39,436 nt of DNA, taken from positions 1-39,436 of the forward strand of contig CAYVTV010000005.1 of assembly GCA_964454295.1 (NCBI GenBank), in the 5' to 3' direction. This stretch comes from CAYVTV01 sp964454295. GTDB taxonomy: Bacteria > Bacteroidota > Bacteroidia > Bacteroidales > GCA-2748055. Under the pieces are notes generated by a model. The model did not search any database, was not told the origin of the DNA, and was given only the letters and a program-made list of their open reading frames with translations. This document shows positions 23,382-32,068 of this stretch, piece after piece (the stretch's first letter is position 1; each line of letters begins with the position of its first letter). The translations under genes and the position numbers were made by a program.

Positions 23382-24483
23382 AATTTACGTAACTGAGCCC
23401 AGTTTACCTTGTTTGCAAGAATTCATCCCTTACCTTGAAAAAATATGGAAAAGCAAGCAGCTTACTAATAATGGACCTTTCCATCAACAGCTCGAGAAAG
23501 AAATCGCAGAATTTCTTGGAGTAAAGTATATTTCATTATTTGCCAATGGTACGCTTGCGTTACTTACAGCTTTACAGGCATTAAGAATTACTGGAGAAGT
23601 TATCACAACACCTTATAGCTTTGTAGCAACTACTCATGCTCTATGGTGGAATAAAATTAAACCCGTTTTTGTAGACATTGAACCGAAATTCTGTAATCTG
23701 GATCCAGAAAAAATTGAAGCTGCCATTACGCCCCAGACTACAGCCATTCTTCCTGTTCACGTATATGGAAACCCATGCTATATTGATCGCATACAAGAAA
23801 TTGCAGACACATATGGTTTAAAGATAATTTATGATGCAGCCCATACTTTCGGCAATAACCTTAATGGCACTTCTGTTCTGAATTATGGAGATCTCTCCAC
23901 ATTGAGTTTTCACGCTACAAAACCTTTTACTACAATGGAAGGAGGGGCTATTGTTTGTCATGATGAAAAGACCAAACAGCGAATTGATTATCTAAAGAAT
24001 TTTGGGTTTGCAGGAGAAACAAAGGTTATGGCTCCTGGAATAAATTCCAAAATGAATGAAATGCAGTCTGCGCTGGGATTAATTCAACTTAAACATTACT
24101 ATAATAACATTAGAAAAAGAAAAGAAGTAGCTGAAATATATAAGTCAGAACTTAAAAAAATAAAGGGTATTACTATGTTAGCTGATTATCCTGGACTTAG
24201 CAATTATAATTATATCTATTTCCCAATTTTTGTGGATGAAAAGGAGTATAGTAAAAGCAGGGATGAAATTTATAAATTTTTAAAAGAAAATAATATATAT
24301 GGCAGGCGTTATTTTTATCCACTTATAAGTCAATTTCCAACTTATAGAGGATTACCTTCAGCAAAATCCTTAAACTTGCCAGTTGCAACAAAAATTACAA
24401 ATCAGGTTATTTGTTTACCTATATATCCAAATCTTGATAAAAGTATTGTTTACAAAATTTGTGATTTATTAAACTTAAGATGA
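23365..24483 (+). CDS. DegT-family aminotransferase, VioA/FdtB-like
   Basis: 372 residues, PLP fold type I. FANGTLALLTALQAL (59-73), YDAAHTFG (156-163) and Lys186 in SFHATKPFTTMEGG are the cofactor-binding sites. SKQLTNNGPFHQQLE and CHD sequence features resemble enzymes forming 4- or 3-amino-dideoxyhexoses from dTDP-keto sugars (VioA, FdtB). The immediate partner at 24487 is a VioB-like acyltransferase, which supports a 4-acylamino-4,6-dideoxyhexose product. The keto-sugar source (RmlA/RmlB) is not in the window. It differs strongly from the aminotransferase at 19132, so two amino sugars, or two positions, are probable. Start ATG overlaps the flippase end. Confidence 0.85.
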   Translation: MVIKNKIYVTEPSLPCLQEFIPYLEKIWKSKQLTNNGPFHQQLEKEIAEFLGVKYISLFANGTLALLTALQALRITGEVITTPYSFVATTHALWWNKIKPVFVDIEPKFCNLDPEKIEAAITPQTTAILPVHVYGNPCYIDRIQEIADTYGLKIIYDAAHTFGNNLNGTSVLNYGDLSTLSFHATKPFTTMEGGAIVCHDEKTKQRIDYLKNFGFAGETKVMAPGINSKMNEMQSALGLIQLKHYYNNIRKRKEVAEIYKSELKKIKGITMLADYPGLSNYNYIYFPIFVDEKEYSKSRDEIYKFLKENNIYGRRYFYPLISQFPTYRGLPSAKSLNLPVATKITNQVICLPIYPNLDKSIVYKICDLLNLR

Positions 24484-24486
24484 AAT

Positions 24487-25026
24487 ATGCAAACCTCATT
24501 CTATACGAAAAAAGAACTTCTGGCTATAGGTTTTAAATCTATTGGAGATAATGTTCTTATTAGCCGTTTTGCCAGGTTCTATAATATTGAAAAGATAGAA
24601 TTCGGAAATAATGTTCGTATTGATGATTTTTGCATTTTATCTGGACATATCAAATTGGGGAATAATATACATATTTCGGCATATACAGCCCTTTATGGTA
24701 AATTCGGTATAGATTTAGATGATTATTCAGGATTATCTCCACGTTGTACAATTTTTAGCGCATCTGACGATTTTTCAGGAGAACATTTAATTGGCCCATT
24801 AATTGATCCAAAATATACTAATTTAAAAGGAGGCAAAGTATTAATTAAAAAGTACAGCCAATTAGGAAGTAACTGCATCGTATTCCCTAATGTTACAATA
24901 AATGAAGGTGTTGCAGTTGGCGCTATGTCGCTTGTTATAGATGATTTAGCTGAGTGGGGAATTTACAAAGGTATCCCTGCAAGATTTCACAAAAAAAGAA
25001 GTAACAAACTTTTAGATCTTATTTAA
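24487..25026 (+). CDS. VioB-like hexapeptide acetyltransferase
   Basis: 179 residues. Opens YTKKELLAIGFKSIGDNVLI and then FGNNVRIDDFCILSGHIKLG, both typical for VioB/galactoside-acetyltransferase-like proteins that N-acetylate dTDP-4-amino-4,6-dideoxyglucose or related sugars. Later signatures: ASDDFSGEHL, then SQLGSNCIVFPNVTINEGVAVGAMSLV and GIPARF. Left-handed beta-helix, probably a trimer using acetyl-CoA. It starts 3 nt after the aminotransferase and ends directly at the next TTG start. The specific substrate is inferred from the pairing with the aminotransferase. Confidence 0.85.
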   Translation: MQTSFYTKKELLAIGFKSIGDNVLISRFARFYNIEKIEFGNNVRIDDFCILSGHIKLGNNIHISAYTALYGKFGIDLDDYSGLSPRCTIFSASDDFSGEHLIGPLIDPKYTNLKGGKVLIKKYSQLGSNCIVFPNVTINEGVAVGAMSLVIDDLAEWGIYKGIPARFHKKRSNKLLDLI

Positions 25027-25953
25027 TTGTTCAATAATTCAAAACCTTTGGTCAGTGTTTGTATGATTACTTACAATCATGAGCCTTTTATAGAACAGGC
25101 TATAAATAGTATTTTGATGCAGAAAACTGATTTTCTTTTCAATTTGGTGATTGGAGAAGATTGTAGTACTGATAAAACACTAAACAAAATAAAGCCATAT
25201 GAAAAAAACTGCCAAGGAAGAATAAGACTTATCCACTCTGATCAAAACATAGGTATGTTACCTAACTTAATTCGATCTTTAAATGCTTGTATTGGAAAAT
25301 ATACAGCCATATGCGAAGGTGATGATTACTGGACCGACCCATTAAAACTACAAAAGCAAATTTATTTTTTAGAAGCAAATCCAGAATATGGTTTGGTGTC
25401 ATCTGATATAATTTTGATAGATAGGGATGGTAAAAGACTTTCGGATAATAAAATGGTTATTAGTCAAAGGCAAAAAAGAAAGTCTGATGCTGATTTTTTT
25501 GATTTACTGGACACAAATCTTGTAAATACATTAACTGTGTGTGCCAGAACTGATCTGCTCAAAGGATTGGCTAATCGAATAGTCGAAAAAAATCTGTGGT
25601 TTGTAATTGATTATTGGTTGTGGTTAAATATTGCAATAGATTATAAGATTAAGATATTTGATTATAAAACAGCAGCTTACAGGGTTCATCCCAGTAGCAT
25701 AGGACATAAAAAGGCATTTTTTGAGACCAGAATAGATAATATTCTTTATGATGCTATACGCAGGTATTTCAAGAAACATAGTTTATCAGAGTTAGATAAA
25801 AAGCAGGTAAAAATTTTAGCAAAAACCAGCCTACGATTGATATTTTCAAAACACCTTCGTGCTATGCCTAAGTTTTTTGTTATTGTTTGTCTCATCAGAT
25901 CACCGAGAGTGTTTTTTGCATTCATTGATCATATTTTACATAGAAATTATTGA
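25027..25953 (+). CDS. GT2 family glycosyltransferase
   Basis: 308 residues. GT-A opening PLVSVCMITYNHEPFIEQAI (8-27), GEDCSTDKT (about 43-51), CEGDDYWTDPLKLQ (the DxD-like EGDDYW region, about 96-101), then a YWLWLNIAI acceptor-region helix. Inverting glycosyltransferase that adds a sugar to the repeat unit at the cytoplasmic side. Start TTG lies directly after the upstream TAA; the first in-frame ATG would cut into the nucleotide-binding strand, so TTG is strongly preferred. Donor and linkage cannot be read from the sequence. Confidence 0.85.
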   Translation: MFNNSKPLVSVCMITYNHEPFIEQAINSILMQKTDFLFNLVIGEDCSTDKTLNKIKPYEKNCQGRIRLIHSDQNIGMLPNLIRSLNACIGKYTAICEGDDYWTDPLKLQKQIYFLEANPEYGLVSSDIILIDRDGKRLSDNKMVISQRQKRKSDADFFDLLDTNLVNTLTVCARTDLLKGLANRIVEKNLWFVIDYWLWLNIAIDYKIKIFDYKTAAYRVHPSSIGHKKAFFETRIDNILYDAIRRYFKKHSLSELDKKQVKILAKTSLRLIFSKHLRAMPKFFVIVCLIRSPRVFFAFIDHILHRNY

Positions 25954-25976
25954 AAGATTAAATTAAGCGAGATTCT

Positions 25977-26915
25977 ATGCTTGCGGTAATAACCCTTAAT
26001 TACAACCTTCACAAACACACTATTGACTGTGTTAACTCAATTTTGGCATCAGATTATTCTAACTTTAATGTTTACCTGGTTGATAATGGCTCTGAACAGG
26101 CAGACTTCAAGTTATTATGCAAAGCTTTTAATTATACTTACAAGGTAAAGATACTCCGAATAAATTCCAACGTGGGATACGTTAGGGGGGTGAATTTTGG
26201 TATTGAAACAGCCCAAATTGATAATCCCTCATGGTATCTCATAATGAACAACGATACTGTTATTGATAAATATGCAATCGGATATTTGGTCGATACTGCA
26301 GTTCGCTATGACAACAGGGCAATTGTTTCAGGTAAGGTATATTATTATGATCATCCTGATATTTTGCAGCATACCGGTGTAATCTTTAAAGATCACAGGT
26401 ATATGACAACCTATTATCCCTGCAAAAATGAAAAAGATACTGGCCAGTGTGATGAAGAAGCAGAACGTGATTCTTTGGATGATGTATTCTGGCTCCTACC
26501 GGTACAACTGGTTAAGGATGTAGGTTTTTATTGTGATTACTTCTTCCTGTATGCCGAACAGGGTGATTATGCACAGAGGGCCAGGAGAAAGGGATATAAG
26601 CTTATCTATACCCCGCAAGCAAAAATATGGCATAAGGAAAGCATGACAACGGGAGCTGGTAATGCCAAGGCGCTACCGGTATATTACTACAGGGGACAGG
26701 GGCGGTTCATATTCCAGTACCGGAATCTTAAAACTAGATATTTCATAGTAATTACTATCTGGAATATAACAACTCTGCTGGTAAAGACCCTTATTACTAA
26801 GGGTTATCAAAGAAAATGTACCGTTGCAATTTGCAGAGGTTACCTATGGGGTTTGAAATGGATGTTTAACAAAAAACCAAATGACGGATATAATCCATAC
26901 CTCAACAAAAATTGA
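25977..26915 (+). CDS. GT2 family glycosyltransferase (rhamnosyltransferase-like)
   Basis: 312 residues. Begins AVITLNYNLHKHTIDCVNSI, followed by YLVDNGSEQ, SNVGYVRGVNFGI and MNNDTVIDKYAI; this is the GT2 subgroup seen in rhamnosyltransferase/WcaA-like proteins with NNDT as the metal-binding region. YAEQGDYAQRARRKGYKLIY holds the acceptor-side acidic motif, and WHKESMTTG the distal His. The C-terminal ~50 residues are moderately hydrophobic and may attach to the membrane. A 23-nt spacer separates it from the previous gene. Confidence 0.85.
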   Translation: MLAVITLNYNLHKHTIDCVNSILASDYSNFNVYLVDNGSEQADFKLLCKAFNYTYKVKILRINSNVGYVRGVNFGIETAQIDNPSWYLIMNNDTVIDKYAIGYLVDTAVRYDNRAIVSGKVYYYDHPDILQHTGVIFKDHRYMTTYYPCKNEKDTGQCDEEAERDSLDDVFWLLPVQLVKDVGFYCDYFFLYAEQGDYAQRARRKGYKLIYTPQAKIWHKESMTTGAGNAKALPVYYYRGQGRFIFQYRNLKTRYFIVITIWNITTLLVKTLITKGYQRKCTVAICRGYLWGLKWMFNKKPNDGYNPYLNKN

Positions 26916-26953
26916 TTTAAATTAGCATTTATAACCACAATAAACTAATTCCA

Positions 26954-28375
26954 GTGGTGCCAACTAAAAGAGAATTATTCATTAGGCAACAATACATTGC
27001 AGTAACAAGCATTAAGATCATTTTATTGATCCTACTTGGTTCTATTTTGGTTCACTTGATTAATACCCCTGTATCACGGTTCATATTTTATGGTATGTTA
27101 GCTTTATATTTAATACGAAGCAAGGATTCTACCGTTGATATAGCATTGGTTTTTATTTTTTTAGCCCATCCATTTTATCTGTTTAACAGTGAACCTTTTT
27201 CATGGTTCGTGATGATAACTCAATCGGTTGGATTCAGTTTCAGTCTAGTTTTTGTTCTTGTTATACTTCTAAAGTATCTTTTTATTCATCCATCAAAGAT
27301 ATCATTGCGAAAGGATTTATTAAAGTCATTTTATTTGCCTGTTTTTGTTTATCTGGTTTTTCTTCTATTTTGGAGCCTGGTCTTTGGTCATTCAGCCAGA
27401 TCGCTATTTTTTATAGTAAGCTTTCTACCTTCTTTTTTACTTTTTCTGGTCCTGCCTAAAATTTTTAACATAGACCAATTGTATTATTTCAATGGCATTG
27501 TATTTTTTGTAAATCTTATTCATATTTCTGTTTCTCAGATTGATATTATATTAGGAGGTAGGATAACAGATTTCCTTGTTTTAGGAAAGATCAATGCACA
27601 AGCTATTTTTGAGGATGATGAAGTAGTTAGGCTGACGGGAGGGATACTAATAGCCCTCTATAGTTTTGTTACAGGACTTTATTATATTACAATTGGGACA
27701 AGGCGATTCAATTCGGGTTATTTATGGATAATTGTTTTCGTTTCATTATTATTCATTATGAATAGCGCAACAAGAGGCTGGATGATTGCCTCGGGCGTGT
27801 TTTTGCTTTTATTCCTGGTTTATTATTATAATAAAATCACTTACAGAAGATTATTTATTGCTATAATATTCACAGTAATTGCCGTATATATACTATTACC
27901 CGGGAAAATTAAGTCAAATTTAATAGCATCATTTAGGAGGTTATCGACAGTCGAATACGTTTTTGAAGGAGATTTAACAGCCGGTGGGACTGCAAGGAGA
28001 TTCGATATACGAGGACCTCAGGTACTGACAAGATTCAAAGAAAGTCCTTTTTTCGGATTCGGGTTTAGCAAAGTAAGTGCCGATTATTATGACGGTCATG
28101 TAGGGAATCATAATTTATTGTTAGTGGGAGGCATAGTTGGTTTTATTTTATTTTGGGCAACTGTTTTAGGGATAGTATTATACCTACTCAGGCTCGAAGG
28201 GAATAATATACGTTTTAAAGGTGTTTTTGTTTTTGGAATAGCTATGTTGTCAATAATGATTATTCATTCAACATCGAGGACAATGGTCTCATTCTACATG
28301 CCGTCAGATGTATCTTTTTTAATAGCTGTGATGTTCAATAACATTAATGCACAATATTATAACAATAACGGTTAG
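26954..28375 (+). CDS. polysaccharide polymerase / O-antigen-ligase-like membrane protein (Wzy candidate)
   Basis: 473 residues, 10-12 hydrophobic helices. A large loop in the last third (about 320-400) precedes GFGFSKVSADYYDGHVGNHN (His-rich GHVGNHNLLL), which fits the periplasmic loop of Wzy/WaaL proteins; FIMNSATRGWMIAS has the Arg typical of the preceding helix. It is the only such protein in the cassette, so it is the best candidate for repeat-unit polymerase. Family assignment rests on topology, since Wzy sequences are poorly conserved. The start is GTG at 26954 (or the adjacent GTG at 26957); no ATG is available before the first membrane helix. Confidence 0.7.
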   Translation: MVPTKRELFIRQQYIAVTSIKIILLILLGSILVHLINTPVSRFIFYGMLALYLIRSKDSTVDIALVFIFLAHPFYLFNSEPFSWFVMITQSVGFSFSLVFVLVILLKYLFIHPSKISLRKDLLKSFYLPVFVYLVFLLFWSLVFGHSARSLFFIVSFLPSFLLFLVLPKIFNIDQLYYFNGIVFFVNLIHISVSQIDIILGGRITDFLVLGKINAQAIFEDDEVVRLTGGILIALYSFVTGLYYITIGTRRFNSGYLWIIVFVSLLFIMNSATRGWMIASGVFLLLFLVYYYNKITYRRLFIAIIFTVIAVYILLPGKIKSNLIASFRRLSTVEYVFEGDLTAGGTARRFDIRGPQVLTRFKESPFFGFGFSKVSADYYDGHVGNHNLLLVGGIVGFILFWATVLGIVLYLLRLEGNNIRFKGVFVFGIAMLSIMIIHSTSRTMVSFYMPSDVSFLIAVMFNNINAQYYNNNG

Positions 28376-28399
28376 ATTCAGAGTCAGATCAATTAAGTA

Positions 28400-29065
28400 A
28401 TGAAAAACACTCAAAGCAAAGTAAAAAACATATTTAGATTTATTATTCCCAAAAATGTTAGGTTATTTCTATGGTCCCTAAAACCTAAGATTCATTTGTT
28501 AAATACATATAAATTACAGCGTGAGGAGTTAATATTGGATTTAAAAAACATTAACGATAAATACATAATTAGAGAAATCACATGGGCTGATGAAGCAAAA
28601 ATTAGAAAGGCTTACCAGTTTCGCGGTAGGAAAGCTTTTAGAAATCTTATTCCTGCCCGTATGAATTCAGGAAACTGGATAGGGCTTGCCGTAATTGACA
28701 ATATCACTGGAGATATTGCTTATTTAGCCTGGATAATAGTAAAAAGCATAAGATATTTTGAGGAATTTGGTATTTATCTAAAGCCCGGGCAATTTTTACT
28801 GAAAGATGGTTTTTGTGTTCCGGAATACAGGCATCAGGGTTTACATACGAGAATGGAACAGGAAAGGATCAACTATTGTATAAAAAACGGTGCTAAAGAT
28901 ATTTTTATTCAGATCCAGGATGAGAATGAAAAGGGAAAAGATTCAGTAAGAAATAATGGGTACGTTCTGATTAATAAGAAATACGTAATAGCATGGCCTG
29001 TTTTCAATACTTACAGAGTATTTAGATCTTTCTTGAGAAATCCTTTTATGAAAGTTATAAGTTAA
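28400..29065 (+). CDS. GNAT-family acyltransferase
   Basis: 221 residues. After a basic N-terminus, IREITWADEAKIRKAY opens a GNAT-like domain; the acyl-CoA binding strand and loop are LKDGFCVPEYRHQGLHTRM (Q/RxxGxx/A-like RHQGLH), and FIQIQDENEKGKDSVRNNGYV is the C-terminal motif with Asn and Gly-Tyr. Probably transfers an acyl group to an amino sugar or amino acid. It starts a group of amide-chemistry genes (28400-36931) and is followed after 25 nt by a FemAB-like protein. Substrate unknown. Confidence 0.75.
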   Translation: MKNTQSKVKNIFRFIIPKNVRLFLWSLKPKIHLLNTYKLQREELILDLKNINDKYIIREITWADEAKIRKAYQFRGRKAFRNLIPARMNSGNWIGLAVIDNITGDIAYLAWIIVKSIRYFEEFGIYLKPGQFLLKDGFCVPEYRHQGLHTRMEQERINYCIKNGAKDIFIQIQDENEKGKDSVRNNGYVLINKKYVIAWPVFNTYRVFRSFLRNPFMKVIS

Positions 29066-29090
29066 CACAAGGTTAAAAGGTACAATAATA

Positions 29091-30155
29091 ATGGGATCTT
29101 GTTTAGATAATTTACGGATAAATATTGAAGAAGAGAACCGATGGAATAATATGCTTTTAGGTGCAAAAAACGCATCCTACCGTGCATGTTTACACTATGA
29201 ATATCACAGGAGACCCGAATTAAAACAACCGGAAACTTTTATTTTCACAAAAAAAAGAATAGATATTGCAGGGGCTCATTATACTCTAAAAAGTGGAATC
29301 AATGGCTTAATTAAAACGGGGGATATTAATTCAGGTATAATTATTAATGATTATTTTGAAATACAAGATCTTAAAGTAATATTAGAACATTTTATATCAT
29401 GGGCAAAAGATAAAAATGTGTCTTATGTGAGAATTAACCCATGGTTGCCCGCAAAAATTGATGAAAAAAAAACCAGTTATTTTGAAGAATTCAGCAATTT
29501 ATTTCAAGAGACTGGCTTTGAATGTATTAATAACGGGCGAAATACATATTGGATTGATCTAACCTCAAATGAGGATCAATTGCTTAATCAAATGAGAAGA
29601 AAAACCCGATATGATGTCAGGAAAGGTATGAAATCGGGTATTAAAATAAATGAAATCCAGCATGCAGATGAAAATATAATTTCAAAATTCTGGGATTTCT
29701 ACAATATACTTGGTAATAAAAAATTCTTTAACACATTGTCCGAATCCAGGTTTAAAAATGAACTTCGTATTTTATTAAATTCTGGATTTGCCAGTCTTTT
29801 TGTTGCCGAATATAATAATGAAATAATTAATATTTCAATGGCAAGCCGTAAAGGGATTGCCTCATACATGTACGGAGCCATTAATCCAGATCTTACTTCA
29901 TCAATCAATTGCCCACCGCCTGGTCATTTTGTTCAATGGTCAATGATTAAAACAATGAAAAATTATGGTTTAAAAATTTATGATCTTGGATTTTGTCCTG
30001 AGAACATACCAGCCAAAGAACATCCGGAATTTAATATCTGGCACTTTAAATATGGATTTGGTGGTAAGTTCGTTCAATTTATGCCTAATTATGGGAAAAT
30101 AATTAAACCTGTAAGAGGTAAGATCTTTCATTACCTAAGGAAGGAATTTGACTAA
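29091..30155 (+). CDS. FemAB-like aminoacyl/acyltransferase
   Basis: 354 residues. The second half carries MRRKTRYDVRKGMKSGIKI, SLFVAEYNNEIINISMASRK, YMYGAINPDLTSSINCPPPG and a final GLKIYDLGFCPENIP, then FKYGFGG; this is the FemAB/GNAT_6 pattern, including the conserved aromatic and Gly residues of the aminoacyl-tRNA or acyl-donor pocket. The N-terminal ~130 residues form the paired GNAT-like domain. Such proteins add amino acids to amino groups in cell-wall peptides; in exopolysaccharide loci the acceptor is presumably an amino sugar. Diverged paralogue of 20348-21307. Donor unknown. Confidence 0.75.
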   Translation: MGSCLDNLRINIEEENRWNNMLLGAKNASYRACLHYEYHRRPELKQPETFIFTKKRIDIAGAHYTLKSGINGLIKTGDINSGIIINDYFEIQDLKVILEHFISWAKDKNVSYVRINPWLPAKIDEKKTSYFEEFSNLFQETGFECINNGRNTYWIDLTSNEDQLLNQMRRKTRYDVRKGMKSGIKINEIQHADENIISKFWDFYNILGNKKFFNTLSESRFKNELRILLNSGFASLFVAEYNNEIINISMASRKGIASYMYGAINPDLTSSINCPPPGHFVQWSMIKTMKNYGLKIYDLGFCPENIPAKEHPEFNIWHFKYGFGGKFVQFMPNYGKIIKPVRGKIFHYLRKEFD

Positions 30156-30194
30156 CAAAATTTGAAATAAATAAATTTAATAAGCAATTTGTTA

Positions 30195-31019
30195 ATGGGT
30201 CATATCAAAAAACTGAAATTAAAGATTTATTATATTTGGGCTAATCTGGTAATAAATAAAAAAGCTATTAAGCTTACACAGAAGTTAAGACAGAGAAGAA
30301 ACATATTTATCTATTTTGATTATGAGAGGCAATTTGGCGGAAATGTAACTCAAATTTCTGATGCTGATATCTCAGAAATTCTCAAGATACTTGAAGATTA
30401 TAATATAAAATCCACTTGGTTTACAGTTGGTAGAGTTTTGAAGGAATACCCTGAAAGTGTTAAAGAAATTATAATCCATGAGCATGAAATCGGATCACAT
30501 ACCCATTCACATATCGTGCCTTTATATGTTTCATCTGCAGAATTAAAAGATGATTTCAGTAATTTCAGTATGGCATCTTCGGGTTTTGATACTGAAATCT
30601 CTGGATTTCACTCGCCAAACAGTAAATGGAGTATAAATTTACTGAAATATCTTAGGGATTACAAGTTTAGTTATGATCTTATTCACTGTAAAAAGAATGA
30701 CAGGTGCAATACATTATTAATGAGAAGAAGAAACAAAAATAGGATCATTAGGTTGCAGACAGTGGGAGATGACTGGCTGGTTTACAAAAAAAAATTAAAT
30801 GAAAATGATGTATTTAATTATTTCAAAGGCTTTTTAAACCGAATTAGAAATGGTGAAATTGCCGGTATTGGTTTTCATCCATGGATTCTATCTTCAGATC
30901 AAAAAATTATGAATGGATTCAGGTACTTTATTAAATATATTGGATCATCTCAGGATTTTTCTATTAAACCTGCGAAGTATTTTGTAGATGATGTAATGGA
31001 AATTATTAATAATCAGTAA
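30195..31019 (+). CDS. polysaccharide deacetylase (CE4/NodB-like)
   Basis: 274 residues with start at ATG 30195 (a TTG 6 nt upstream would add Met-Leu only). NodB motif 1 appears as FIYFDYERQFGG (Asp-Tyr-Glu in place of the common Asp-Asp), motif 2 as HEIGSHTHSH (zinc-binding His pair), motif 3 as SGFHSPNSKW, and motif 5 as IGFHPWI. The unusual motif 1 occurs in a Bacteroidetes/archaeal subgroup that is still assumed active. No signal peptide, so it probably acts in the cytoplasm on a lipid-linked or nucleotide sugar. A free amine formed here would be the acceptor for the neighbouring FemAB/GNAT proteins (inference). Confidence 0.8.
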   Translation: MGHIKKLKLKIYYIWANLVINKKAIKLTQKLRQRRNIFIYFDYERQFGGNVTQISDADISEILKILEDYNIKSTWFTVGRVLKEYPESVKEIIIHEHEIGSHTHSHIVPLYVSSAELKDDFSNFSMASSGFDTEISGFHSPNSKWSINLLKYLRDYKFSYDLIHCKKNDRCNTLLMRRRNKNRIIRLQTVGDDWLVYKKKLNENDVFNYFKGFLNRIRNGEIAGIGFHPWILSSDQKIMNGFRYFIKYIGSSQDFSIKPAKYFVDDVMEIINNQ

Positions 31020-31024
31020 AATTA

Positions 31025-32020
31025 ATGATTTCCTTTATAATAATAGGCAGGAATGAAGGTTGGAAGCTTACTAATTGCCTAAAAAGTATTCGAAATGTTA
31101 TCACACAAAATAATCTAACCAATTATGAATTACTGTACGTTGATTCTCAGTCAAAAGATGACAGTATTGAAAGGGTAAAAACTTTTAAGGAGGTTGTTGT
31201 TTATAAAATAACCGGAATCTGTAATGCAGCTGTTGCACGTAATATAGGTGGAAAGGAATCAAAAGGTGAAATCCTCTTTTTTATAGATGGGGACATAGAG
31301 CTGATGCCGGAATTTTTGAAAAAAGTAATTGATGAGCGCGGAAAACTAAAATATGATTGTGTATCAGGTAATGTCGATAATATTTATTACGATTTGAATG
31401 AAACTATTTTAGGAAGGGCTCCTGCTTCTTACATTGGTCCGGCACTGCCTTTAAAATCAAAAATATTAAAGGCCAATGGGGGTATTTTTTTGATTAAAAG
31501 GGAATGCTGGGAAATGGTTAATGGACTAAGGACAAAATTCAGGATAAATGAAGACATTGATTTTACACTTAGACTTTCAGAGAAAGGAATAAAAAGTATA
31601 AGAATTCCAGATCTTATGGCACTGCATCATACTATTGATTACAGAAACACAAAGAGAATGTGGAAAATGGTTCTTAACGGAGATATTCTTTACCCTGCAG
31701 TTTTGCTGAGAAACCATTTTTTTAATATAAATAAAATCAAACATTCAATTAGAAAACAATATACATCGCTTGTTTTGTTTCTTTTAATTCCTGCGGTTTT
31801 CTTAGGCAACAGTATCGTCATAATCATTTCCTTATACTTACTTCTAGTAGTATTAAAAACATTCCGAATTGTGCAAAAAATAATTAATCCGGGGAAGCAT
31901 AAACTTATCTACTTTTTTGAAAGGATTATTTACCAGATTATAGTTGATATCTTGTTCTGGTTTTCTTTTTTCTTTTTTTATCCAACTGAAAAGGAACTTC
32001 AATATATAAAGGTTGATTAA
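31025..32020 (+). CDS. GT2 glycosyltransferase with C-terminal membrane segments
   Basis: 331 residues. SFIIIGRNEGWKLTNCLKSI (2-21), VDSQSKDDSIE, ICNAAVARNIGGKESKGEIL, FIDGDIELMP (DGD metal site), NEDIDFTLRLSEKGI (acceptor-side acidic motif). This is a processive or membrane-attached GT2 type; about residues 245-275 and 300-320 are hydrophobic. It may transfer a sugar to the undecaprenyl-linked intermediate. Separated by 5 nt from the deacetylase. Donor unknown. Confidence 0.82.
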   Translation: MISFIIIGRNEGWKLTNCLKSIRNVITQNNLTNYELLYVDSQSKDDSIERVKTFKEVVVYKITGICNAAVARNIGGKESKGEILFFIDGDIELMPEFLKKVIDERGKLKYDCVSGNVDNIYYDLNETILGRAPASYIGPALPLKSKILKANGGIFLIKRECWEMVNGLRTKFRINEDIDFTLRLSEKGIKSIRIPDLMALHHTIDYRNTKRMWKMVLNGDILYPAVLLRNHFFNINKIKHSIRKQYTSLVLFLLIPAVFLGNSIVIIISLYLLLVVLKTFRIVQKIINPGKHKLIYFFERIIYQIIVDILFWFSFFFFYPTEKELQYIKVD

Positions 32021-32068
32021 ATATTTCGTTTTCCCTTTCTTAATCAGGCTATTTATTCTCAGACCAAA

